Assembly: GCA_937927565.1 (NCBI GenBank)
Contig: CALBDV010000315.1
Location: 1-5,044, forward strand
Source: an uncultured Holophagales bacterium
GTDB taxonomy: Bacteria > Acidobacteriota > Thermoanaerobaculia > UBA5066
DNA: 5,044 nucleotides
Direction of reading: 5' to 3'
Shown: piece after piece, positions 1 to 5,044 of the stretch
How positions within the stretch are numbered: position 1 is the first letter of the stretch
Layout of the letters: every line of letters starts with the position of its first letter
The notes under the pieces: model-generated
The model's input: the letters and a program-made list of their open reading frames with translations, nothing else
What the model was told of the DNA's origin: nothing
Databases searched by the model: none
Position numbers and translations under genes: made by a program

Positions 1-1651
1 TCAGCAGGTGCTTCACGTCCACGCCCGCGGGCTCGAGGATCGTCTCGAGGTGCTCCGCCGGCGTCTCCCACGGGAAGAAGCCGGCCAGGTCCATCTTCTT
101 CGCGAGCTCCTTGGCGATCCACCAGCCCGGCTTCGAGTCGTGGAGCGGCTCGCAGGCGGGCTGCCTCACGGCGATGAACGGCCTCTTCGCCGATTCGACG
201 ATCGTCGGCGGGTCGTAGCGCTCGAGGTAGGTCGCCTCGGGAAGGACCAGGTCGGCGTACTTGATCTGGTCGACCGGCAGGACGTCGACGACGACCATCA
301 GGTCGAGCTTCTGGATCGCCTCGATCGTCCGGGCCGGCTGCGGGATGCTCTCGAGCATGTTCTGGCCGTAGACGATCCAGCCCTTGATCGGGTAAGGCTT
401 CTCCGAGAGCGTAGCGTCGATGAGGCCGTTCGTGACGCCGAGCTCCTCGATGGCGAACGGGTACTTCTCGCCGGCGCCGTCGGCCCGGCCTCGCTTCGGC
501 TCGGGGAAGTCCGGCAGGTCGAAGCTCCCCTTCTCGATCGGCGTCGGAAGGAAGATCCCGCCCTTGCGGCCCCAGCTCCCGAGAAGGGCCGTGAGGATCG
601 CCATCGCCCGGGCCCGCTGGGTATCGTCGCCGTACCAGGTGACGTGCCGTCCCGGGTGGACGGCCACGGCCGGTTTCGCAGCCCCCATCGCCCGCGCCGT
701 CTCGCGGATCTTCGCCGCAGGGATCTCCGTGATCGCTTCGGCCCACTCGGGAGTGAAGTCCTTCACGTGCGCCGTCAGCTTGTCGAGACCCGTCGCGTAG
801 GAGGCGACGTACTCCCTGTCGTAGAGCCCCTCTCCGATCAGGACGTTCATCCAGGCGAGAAGGAGGGCGATGTCGGTGCCGGGGCGGATCGGAAGCCACC
901 AGTCCGACTTCGAAGCGGCCGTCGAGAAGCGAGGGTCGATGGTGATCAGCTTCGCCCCTCGCGAGAGGCCTTCCGCGAAGGCGTTGATCTGGGAGGTGAA
1001 GACGTTCTCGCCGAGGTGGCTCCCGATGAGGACGACGAGCTTCGCCTCCTCGAGGTCCACCGGCTCGGGCGAGCCGAGGGCCTGCCCGAAGGTGAGCGAG
1101 TAGCCGACCTCGCGGGGGCCGCGGCACTGTGCGAACGAGGGCTCCGCGCTGTTCGGCGTTCCGTAGGCCTTCATGAGCGTCCCGAAGAAGCGGGCCCCGT
1201 TCCCGTGCGGGAAGAAGGCGACGCTCTCCGCTCCGTGCTTCTCGCGGATCTCGACGAGCTTCCCGGCGAGGAACGAGAGAGCCTCGTCCCAGCTGACCGC
1301 CTTGAACTGGCCCTCGCCGCGCTCGCCCGTCCGGAGGAGCGGGGTCTTCAGACGGTCGGGGTCGTAGAGGAGGCCCGTCCCGGCGTTCCCGCGGGCGCAG
1401 AGACGTCCCTGGTTCTGCGGGTGCTCGGGGTTCCCGCGGACGCGGAGGACCTTTCCCTCCTCGACGGAGGCGATGACGCCGCACCTCCAGAAGCACATCT
1501 CGCACGTCGTCGCGACCTCGTCGACGCGGTTCGTGCCGCTCCAGCCGGGCGGGTGGACCCGCGGGCTCGCCATCGCGGGGAGCGCTGCGGCCCCGGCACC
1601 CAGGGTCGCCGCCGTTCCGAGAAAGCCCCTTCGGGAGATCCTGCTCGTCAT
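1..1651 (-). CDS. Molybdopterin oxidoreductase catalytic subunit, PsrA/PhsA/ArrA-like, Tat-exported (3' end missing)
   Basis: Periplasmic catalytic subunit of a complex iron-sulfur molybdoenzyme. 550 residues are present and the gene runs off the window at position 1, so roughly the last 200 residues, including most of the C-terminal dinucleotide-binding domain, are absent if it has the usual PsrA length. Residues 5-11 (ISRRGFL) form a twin-arginine motif followed by an Ala/Gly-rich h-region ending near AMA-28. C50-x2-C53-x3-C57-x27-C85 bind a [4Fe-4S] cluster. C176 (SFAQCRGPRE) sits where PsrA-type enzymes place the cysteine that ligates molybdenum. HPGRH (332-336), GWIVYGQNM (424-432) and DVLPVDQIKYADLVLPEATYLE (456-477) are typical of the superfamily. 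I chose the ATG at 1651 because GAGG (1661-1658) lies 6 nt upstream; an in-frame ATG at 1657 abuts the GAGG. The substrate cannot be fixed from sequence: polysulfide, thiosulfate, arsenate/arsenite or selenium oxyanions are all possible. Probably last of the three minus-strand genes seen here, with partner subunits expected beyond position 1. Confidence 0.93.
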   Translation of the reverse strand, partial: MTSRISRRGFLGTAATLGAGAAALPAMASPRVHPPGWSGTNRVDEVATTCEMCFWRCGVIASVEEGKVLRVRGNPEHPQNQGRLCARGNAGTGLLYDPDRLKTPLLRTGERGEGQFKAVSWDEALSFLAGKLVEIREKHGAESVAFFPHGNGARFFGTLMKAYGTPNSAEPSFAQCRGPREVGYSLTFGQALGSPEPVDLEEAKLVVLIGSHLGENVFTSQINAFAEGLSRGAKLITIDPRFSTAASKSDWWLPIRPGTDIALLLAWMNVLIGEGLYDREYVASYATGLDKLTAHVKDFTPEWAEAITEIPAAKIRETARAMGAAKPAVAVHPGRHVTWYGDDTQRARAMAILTALLGSWGRKGGIFLPTPIEKGSFDLPDFPEPKRGRADGAGEKYPFAIEELGVTNGLIDATLSEKPYPIKGWIVYGQNMLESIPQPARTIEAIQKLDLMVVVDVLPVDQIKYADLVLPEATYLERYDPPTIVESAKRPFIAVRQPACEPLHDSKPGWWIAKELAKKMDLAGFFPWETPAEHLETILEPAGVDVKHLL

Positions 1652-1724
1652 TGACATCCTCGCTGCTTGCCGCGCGGCCGGAAGGGAAGGGGGACGCGCG
1701 GTGTTCGGCTAATCGAGAGAAGGG

Positions 1725-1764
1725 CCCGGAGAGCTACGGGACACGCGTCCCGAAGCTCCCCGGA
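1725..1764 (-). terminator. Strong 18-bp hairpin between small-protein gene and molybdoenzyme gene
   Basis: Arms 1725-1742 and 1747-1764 pair over 18 bp around a 4-nt loop (1743-1746). Read as minus-strand RNA there is one U-U mismatch and two G-U wobbles. The RNA after the stem is pyrimidine-rich (CCCUUCUCUC) but has no clean U-tract. It could therefore be a leaky intrinsic terminator, an attenuator or an mRNA-processing/stabilising stem. It lies about 20 nt after the stop of the small exported protein and about 75 nt before the molybdoenzyme start. A smaller 6-bp stem (1782-1787 with 1792-1797) overlaps the upstream stop codon. Confidence 0.45.
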
Positions 1765-1786
1765 CTCGGCTGTCGGCTTCCCGGGC

Positions 1787-2110
1787 TCAGCAGCCCGCCG
1801 TGGACGTCCCCTTCTTGAAAGAGACGGACTCGCCTTCCTTCATCGAGGACGCCTTCTTGGACTTGATCGTCACGACGACGGGGGTGACCCCCTCGGCGGA
1901 GACCTCGAGGACCTTGCCGACGGCGTTCTCGAACTTCACCGGGGCGTTCTTCTTGACCCAGGCCGGCTTCTCGCCCTGGATCTCGATCTTCACGGAGTTT
2001 TCGTCGACCGAGAGGACCTTGCCCGTCACGTCCGGGGTGGCGGCGATGGCCACGGCGGCGGAAAGGCCGAATGCGACGAGGAGGAGGGCGGCGAGGATGC
2101 GCTTCGTCAT
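1787..2110 (-). CDS. Small exported beta-rich protein of unknown function (107 aa)
   Basis: I do not recognise a named family. Residues 1-24 form a clear Sec signal peptide: K3/R4, a hydrophobic core, and AIA-A around 21-24. The mature part is about 83 residues, lysine-rich, with alternating hydrophobic and polar residues typical of a small beta-barrel (SH3- or OB-like). An internal duplication is visible: VTGKVLSVDENSVKIEI (28-44) matches AVGKVLEVSAEGVTPVVVTI (63-82). The only cysteine, C107, is the very last residue. The start is supported by AAGGAG at 2123-2118, 7 nt upstream. The gene begins 30 nt after the porin stop, so the two are almost certainly cotranscribed, and the molybdoenzyme gene follows. 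Its place between a porin and a periplasmic oxidoreductase suggests a periplasmic accessory role such as metal, cofactor or substrate binding, but this is inference only. Confidence 0.88.
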   Translation of the reverse strand: MTKRILAALLLVAFGLSAAVAIAATPDVTGKVLSVDENSVKIEIQGEKPAWVKKNAPVKFENAVGKVLEVSAEGVTPVVVTIKSKKASSMKEGESVSFKKGTSTAGC

Positions 2111-2140
2111 GATCTGGCTCCTTTTCTCTGTTGCCGGCGC

Positions 2141-3472
2141 CTAGAAGACGCCGATCTGGAACATGAGGCGGAAGGTGTCGTACTCCTTGAGCTTGTCGAT
2201 CGGGGCGCCGGTCGCCGGGTCGACGCGTCCGCCGACGAAGCCCGTCGGCTTGTCGAACTCGGTGGCGAAGTACTCGAACGTCAGCCGGACGCGCTGACCG
2301 CGGATGTAGGTGTTGAACCCTCCGCCGACGAGGTCGATCTTCTGGTCGTTGATTCCGAGGAGATGGGCGAACTCCCAGCTCTCTGCCAGGAAGTAGGGCT
2401 GGAGCTGGACCTGCTTCCAGAGCTTGACCGGCGCGAGCCAGGCCGCTTTGACGAACCCGCCGTCCTTCTGACCGTTCAACCCCGTGATGTTCGCGAGCCG
2501 GTCACCCGGGTTGAAGTTCGTCTTGTAGGCGTCCTCGAAGTCGGTCTTCAGGTACTGGGCATTCGCGGTGAAGGTGCCGGCCGAGGTCGGGTACTCGAAG
2601 AGGAGGTCGGCCGCGAAGGCGGAGTAGTCGACGGTGTCCTCGTTCAGGACCGTCCCCGTCGGGCTCACGTTCTTGTAGACCGCGCTGCCTTCGTAGGCGG
2701 CGCCGATGCCGACCGTGAGGACCTTCAGCTCCCCGAGGTAGGAGCCCTGGTAGCCGGCGCCGGGCTCGGCGTCGAAGAAGGAATAGTGGACGCGACCGAC
2801 CCACTCGATCGAGTTCGTCGGCTCCGGCGAGGAGGTCACGACGGCGCCCGTGAACGGGTGCACCATCTTCGTGATGCCCTCGCGGCCCTGGAAGGCCCCG
2901 GCGAAGTAGCGGAGCTTGTCCTCGACGAACCCGCCCCAGGCGACGACGCCGAGGTCGCGGCTGAACTTCGCGGGGGACGTGCCGTAGGCGCTGTAGACGA
3001 ACATCGACCGGTCCTGCGAGAGAGGGGCGAAGCAGTCGTCGAGGTTGGCGCGGGTCAGCGGGATTTTGGTAAGGCCGATCTTGAGGTTGAATTCCTCGGC
3101 GTAGTTCGCGATGCCGTAGCCGTCGATGATCCTCACGTCGCGGTCGTTCCAGTCCGTGTCCTGCGCCGTCACCGCGTACCCGAGGGCTCCCTGCTTCGAC
3201 GTGCCACAGTTGCCGCAGGTCTGGAACTTGAAGCCGTAGGTGTCGTCCAGCATCGCGGTGATCGTCAGGCGGAGTCGCTGGAAGTGGATGTCGGTCCGCG
3301 AGCCCTCGCGGTCGACACCCGTGCCGAAGTCCGTGCTCTCGGCGTAGATCTGGCCCTTGACCTCGAAGTCAAAGGTCGGTTCGATGGCGGCGGCCGGTTG
3401 CCCGGTCACCAGGAGTGCCGCAAGGGCAGCCGTGACGAGAGCGGCGCGCGCTCCGAATCGGGGGATGTTCAT
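2141..3472 (-). CDS. Outer-membrane porin, phosphate-selective porin O/P-like (443 aa)
   Basis: Probable 16-18-stranded outer-membrane channel. Residues 1-29 are a Sec signal peptide ending in PAAA before IEPTF. The mature chain alternates amphipathic strands and loops and ends in FRLMFQIGVF, with the terminal Phe expected of the BAM recognition signal. The length of 443 residues matches OprO/OprP-type porins, as does the N-terminal pattern FDFEVKGQIY...FQRLRLTITAMLDDTYGFKFQ (34-84). Three cysteines are unusual for a porin: C86-GN-C89 in the segment after an early strand, and C147 in LDDCFAPLS. An AGGAGG SD sequence (3482-3477) precedes the ATG with only 4 nt between, which is short but workable; no better in-frame start is seen. 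First gene of the minus-strand unit and divergent from the LysR gene. A role in uptake of an anionic substrate for the downstream molybdoenzyme is inferred from context, not shown. Confidence 0.88.
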   Translation of the reverse strand: MNIPRFGARAALVTAALAALLVTGQPAAAIEPTFDFEVKGQIYAESTDFGTGVDREGSRTDIHFQRLRLTITAMLDDTYGFKFQTCGNCGTSKQGALGYAVTAQDTDWNDRDVRIIDGYGIANYAEEFNLKIGLTKIPLTRANLDDCFAPLSQDRSMFVYSAYGTSPAKFSRDLGVVAWGGFVEDKLRYFAGAFQGREGITKMVHPFTGAVVTSSPEPTNSIEWVGRVHYSFFDAEPGAGYQGSYLGELKVLTVGIGAAYEGSAVYKNVSPTGTVLNEDTVDYSAFAADLLFEYPTSAGTFTANAQYLKTDFEDAYKTNFNPGDRLANITGLNGQKDGGFVKAAWLAPVKLWKQVQLQPYFLAESWEFAHLLGINDQKIDLVGGGFNTYIRGQRVRLTFEYFATEFDKPTGFVGGRVDPATGAPIDKLKEYDTFRLMFQIGVF

Positions 3473-3618
3473 CTAGCCTCCTGAAGGTGATGTCCCCGAG
3501 GGGTCTCCCCGGGTCCGTGATGGATCGCTTCGGCGAACCGGAAACGGTCGGACTTCTCACCAGAGCGCCGGGGCGCCGGTGTTTTGAGACGGTGTGTTCG
3601 GAGCGCGGCTGCGGGCAG

Positions 3619-3649
3619 CATGGCGTCGTCCCGAAGGCGACGCCGCATG
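3619..3649. repeat. Imperfect inverted repeat in the divergent intergenic region
   Basis: GGCGTCG (3622-3628) and CGACGCC (3638-3644) are perfect 7-bp arms around a 9-nt spacer. The pairing resumes outside as CATG (3619-3622) against ATG (3647-3649) if two bases (GC) are looped out. The motif CATGG also occurs directly at 3619-3623 and 3646-3650, 27 nt apart. It could be a second protein-binding site between the two divergent promoters, but short GC-rich dyads arise by chance in DNA of this composition. Confidence 0.3.
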
Positions 3650-3692
3650 GTAGGGAGAGTCCGAAGTCGCGTACACTGAGAGGGTTTCATGG

Positions 3693-3717
3693 GCCCCATA
3701 ACGGATCGTTATGGGGC
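3693..3717. promoter_or_regulatory. LysR-type operator: perfect 11-bp dyad with T-N11-A core
   Basis: Arms GCCCCATAACG (3693-3703) and CGTTATGGGGC (3707-3717) are exact reverse complements around a 3-bp centre (GAT). The inner part ATAAC-N5-GTTAT has T3699 and A3711 separated by exactly 11 bases, the consensus architecture of LysR-family recognition sites. It ends 20 nt before the preferred GTG start of the LysR gene and overlaps the alternative ATG at 3711. It is the best candidate for the autoregulatory and divergent-operon control site. A possible -10 (3672-3677) just upstream would place it downstream of the lysR transcription start, consistent with autorepression. Confidence 0.75.
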
Positions 3718-3724
3718 GCGCCTC

Positions 3725-3730
3725 GGAGGG
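3725..3730 (+). promoter_or_regulatory. Ribosome binding site deciding the GTG start of the LysR gene
   Basis: GGAGGG lies 7 nt upstream of the in-frame GTG at 3738. The upstream in-frame ATG at 3711 has no SD-like sequence and sits inside the operator dyad. Starting at GTG gives M-ESSYLKTLVEVIRAGSFSRAAE, the normal LysR N-terminus, where the longer version would add nine atypical residues. Confidence 0.75.
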
Positions 3731-3737
3731 CCTGTCG

Positions 3738-4724
3738 GTGGAGTCGTCCTATCTCAAGACACTCGTGGAAGTCATTCGCGCCGGCAGCTTCTCGCGGGCC
3801 GCGGAGACGCTGAACCTCACGCAGCCCGGCGTCTCCCGACGGATCAAGCAGCTCGAGGAGCAGTACGGTTGCGAGCTCGTCGACCGCGGCGGAAAGACCC
3901 TGCGGCCGACGCCCGCCGGCCGCCTCGTCTACGAGGCCGCGGAGACCCTCCTCGGGGTCGAAGAGAACCTGATGTCCGGGCTCAGGGTCCTCGGCGGCAA
4001 GACGAAGATCGCCTTCTGCTGCACTCCGTCCTTCGGGATCGCCCACCTCCCGGCTGTCATGAAGGACTTCATGCTCGCCTGCCCCGACTCGGCCGACCTG
4101 AAGTTCGTCTTCAACACCCCCGACCAGATCATCCAGGGGCTCACGACCCGCGCCTTCGACCTCGCGGTGATGGAGCTCTGCGAGTTCTTCGACCTCTCCG
4201 AGTTCGCCACCTTCCAGCTTCCCGGGGACGAGGTCGTCTTCGCGAGCGCTCCCGGCCTCGGGCTCCCCTCGCCCGACGCCGAGATCGAGGCGCTCTTCGA
4301 AACGCCTTTTTTCGTGCGGCGGGAAGGGTGCTGCTCGCGGCTCCTCCTCGAGAGGAGCCTGCACGCCATCGGGCACGACCTGAGGGAGTTCCGGAGGGTC
4401 ATCGTCCACGACGACCTTCACCTCATCGTCCAGGCCGTCCTCGACGGGGAGGGGATGTCCTTTCTCTCCCGCGACATCCTGGGCGAGCACGTGACCTCGG
4501 GGCGCCTCGCCGTCCACCGGATCCCGGGCTTCCATCACTCGCGCCAGCGGGCGCTCGTCCTCGACCGCCCGGTCGCGCTCGACGAGGCCTCGTCGCACTT
4601 CGTCACCGCGCTCTTCAACCACTTCGAGGTCCTCATCCCCGACGAGCTCTTCGCCAACCGTCCGTGGCTGAACAGGCCCGCGACGGCCGCCAGGCCGATG
4701 AAGGCGGGCTTCGCCGCGGTCTGA
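3738..4724 (+). CDS. LysR-type transcriptional regulator with vicinal cysteine pairs in the effector domain (328 aa)
   Basis: DNA-binding regulator of the LysR family with normal length and domain order. The N-terminal winged helix-turn-helix (about 1-62) shows FSRAAETLNLTQPGVSRRIKQLEEQYGCELVDRGGKTLRPTPAG. A linker helix follows (about 63-86), then the periplasmic-binding-like effector domain from about residue 88. Seven cysteines are present: C45, C94, C95, C115, C148, C198 and C199. The C94-C95 pair follows the first strand of the effector domain (KIAFCCTPSFG), and C198-C199 occurs in FVRREGCCSRLL, where relatives usually read like REEGSGTR. Both places normally line the ligand pocket. The GTG at 3738 is preferred over the ATG at 3711, which would lengthen the protein to 337 residues. 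Transcribed divergently from the porin / small protein / molybdoenzyme unit, which it probably controls. The effector is unknown; a thiol-reactive or redox ligand is inferred. Confidence 0.92.
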   Translation: MESSYLKTLVEVIRAGSFSRAAETLNLTQPGVSRRIKQLEEQYGCELVDRGGKTLRPTPAGRLVYEAAETLLGVEENLMSGLRVLGGKTKIAFCCTPSFGIAHLPAVMKDFMLACPDSADLKFVFNTPDQIIQGLTTRAFDLAVMELCEFFDLSEFATFQLPGDEVVFASAPGLGLPSPDAEIEALFETPFFVRREGCCSRLLLERSLHAIGHDLREFRRVIVHDDLHLIVQAVLDGEGMSFLSRDILGEHVTSGRLAVHRIPGFHHSRQRALVLDRPVALDEASSHFVTALFNHFEVLIPDELFANRPWLNRPATAARPMKAGFAAV

Positions 4725-4816
4725 GCGACCGGGACGGGGACCGCACCCGCCCGCCCGTTCCCGACGGCCGCCGACCGGGCCTCCGGCCCAACCTGCCCGA
4801 AACCGGCGAACCGCCC

Positions 4817-4844
4817 TTGACATATCAAGTTTCGTAGATATATT
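4817..4844 (+). promoter_or_regulatory. Sigma-70-type promoter of the arsR gene
   Basis: A consensus -35 TTGACA (4817-4822) is followed after 16 nt by TATATT (4839-4844), a 5/6 match to the -10 consensus. This AT-rich island stands out sharply in very GC-rich surroundings. Transcription would start near 4850-4852, essentially at the ATG, so the mRNA looks leaderless; no SD sequence is present before the ATG (TTTACCCCC). Confidence 0.75.
4822..4841. promoter_or_regulatory. Probable ArsR operator between -35 and -10
   Basis: ATATC (4822-4826) and GATAT (4837-4841) form a 5-bp inverted repeat with a 10-nt spacer, filling the space between the promoter hexamers. ArsR/SmtB repressors typically bind AT-rich dyads overlapping their own promoters, so binding here would block RNA polymerase. 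Inferred from position and symmetry. Confidence 0.55.
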
Positions 4845-4851
4845 TACCCCC

Positions 4852-5044
4852 ATGGCGCCGACGACCCCTGTCCCGAAGACGGTCCGGCCCGGCCTTCCGA
4901 CCGCGAAGGCGGACCGTGCGGAGCGTCTCGCCGACCTCTTCCACGCCCTCTCGGACCCGACCCGCCTCCGGATCCTCTCGGCTCTCCGGAACGGCGAGCA
5001 GTGCGTCTGCAACCTGACGGGGCTCCTCGTCGCCCAGCAGTCCC
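4852..5044 (+). CDS. arsR: ArsR-family metalloregulator with CVC motif (N-terminal 64 residues, truncated by window end)
   Basis: Start of an ArsR/SmtB winged-helix repressor that probably senses As(III)/Sb(III). After a basic/proline-rich N-terminal tail (1-20) the fold begins with RLADLFHALSDPTRLRILSALRNGEQCVCNL (25-55). The DPTRLRIL segment is the family hallmark. C51-V-C53 in EQCVCNL lines up with ELCVCDL of the classical plasmid/E. coli-type ArsR, where these two cysteines bind arsenite. The recognition-helix region begins at AQQS (61-64), where the window ends. The ATG lies about 7 nt beyond the -10 hexamer and has no SD sequence, pointing to leaderless translation. The gene follows the LysR gene on the same strand after 127 nt but has its own promoter and probably heads a separate arsenic-response operon beyond the window. 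Confidence 0.9.
   Translation, partial: MAPTTPVPKTVRPGLPTAKADRAERLADLFHALSDPTRLRILSALRNGEQCVCNLTGLLVAQQS

Larger units (their letters stand above)
3473..3737. promoter_or_regulatory. Divergent control region between porin operon and lysR gene
   Basis: These 265 nt must hold both divergent promoters. I see no strong sigma-70 hexamer pair for the porin direction and no convincing sigma-54 -24/-12 element. In the LysR direction TACACT (3672-3677) is a fair -10 but has no good -35, which would fit an activator-dependent or weak promoter. Notable structures are the T-N11-A dyad at 3693-3717, an imperfect dyad at 3619-3649, and a GC-rich CCCC-GA-GGGG stem at 3494-3503 that would fall in the porin 5' leader just upstream of its SD sequence. 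Confidence 0.6.

Noticed and set aside
8..1654. Long plus-strand open frame opposite the molybdoenzyme gene
   Set aside because: Arg/Asp/Glu/Leu-rich low-complexity translation typical of an antisense shadow in GC-rich DNA; the minus strand encodes an unmistakable Tat-exported Fe-S/Mo enzyme.
1782..1797. Possible selenocysteine at the UGA of the small protein (Cys-UGA with a local stem)
   Set aside because: The 6-bp stem contains the UGA itself rather than lying at the spacing of a bacterial SECIS, and read-through would add an Arg/Ser-rich tail unlike the protein; an ordinary stop is simpler.
1667..3484. 605-codon plus-strand open frame across the small protein and porin
   Set aside because: Spans two genes and their gap, with biased Arg/Gly/Val/Asp composition and no domain; the minus-strand frames have signal peptides, SD sequences and porin features.
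3565..3584. GC-rich GCGCC-GG-GGCGC palindrome followed closely by TTTT on the plus strand
   Set aside because: No gene ends upstream on that strand that it could terminate, and the stem is only 5 bp; not counted as a terminator.
4339..4359. 8-bp inverted repeat GGCTCCTC / GAGGAGCC inside the LysR gene
   Set aside because: Lies wholly within codons for a Leu-Leu-Leu-Glu-Arg stretch and is explained by coding bias.
4777..4789. GGGCC-TCC-GGCCC hairpin after the LysR gene as an intrinsic terminator
   Set aside because: Only a 5-bp stem with no following T-run; common by chance in this composition.
3687..5012. 441-codon minus-strand open frame under the LysR and ArsR genes
   Set aside because: Shadow translation, very rich in Arg/Glu/Gly, overlapping two clear HTH regulator genes on the plus strand.

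Overview
The window is GC-rich bacterial DNA from a diderm (Gram-negative-type) organism. It encodes an outer-membrane beta-barrel with a signal peptide and a C-terminal phenylalanine, a Tat-exported molybdoenzyme, and Shine-Dalgarno (SD)-led genes. The codon and residue style recalls Acidobacteriota or other deep-branching high-GC Gram-negatives, but that is only an impression. No RNA genes, insertion sequences, CRISPR arrays or attachment sites were seen.

Layout. Positions 1-3472 hold three genes on the minus strand, transcribed in the order porin (3472-2141), small exported protein (2110-1787) and molybdopterin oxidoreductase catalytic subunit (1651 to beyond position 1, C-terminus missing). 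The first gap is 30 nt and the second about 135 nt. The second gap holds a very strong hairpin. A 265-nt divergent intergenic region (3473-3737) follows. A LysR-type regulator on the plus strand (3738-4724) comes next, preceded by a perfect 11-bp dyad of the T-N11-A type at 3693-3717. After a 127-nt gap lies the start of an ArsR-type metalloregulator (4852 to beyond 5044). It has the CVC arsenite-binding motif and sits behind a strong, apparently leaderless promoter with a dyad between -35 and -10.

How the parts may work together (inference). A LysR regulator is typically divergent from the operon it controls, so it probably regulates the porin / small protein / molybdoenzyme transcription unit. 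The enzyme belongs to the PsrA/PhsA/ArrA branch of the DMSO reductase superfamily: [4Fe-4S] cysteines C50, C53, C57 and C85, and a cysteine candidate for the Mo ligand at C176. Plausible substrates are polysulfide, thiosulfate, arsenate/arsenite or selenium oxyanions. The porin could admit an anionic substrate to the periplasm. The LysR protein carries two vicinal Cys-Cys pairs where LysR effector pockets usually have Ser/Thr, and an ArsR gene lies next door. A thiophilic effector such as arsenite or a sulfur species is therefore a reasonable and testable guess. Electron-transfer and membrane-anchor subunits (PsrB/PsrC-like) would be expected beyond position 1.
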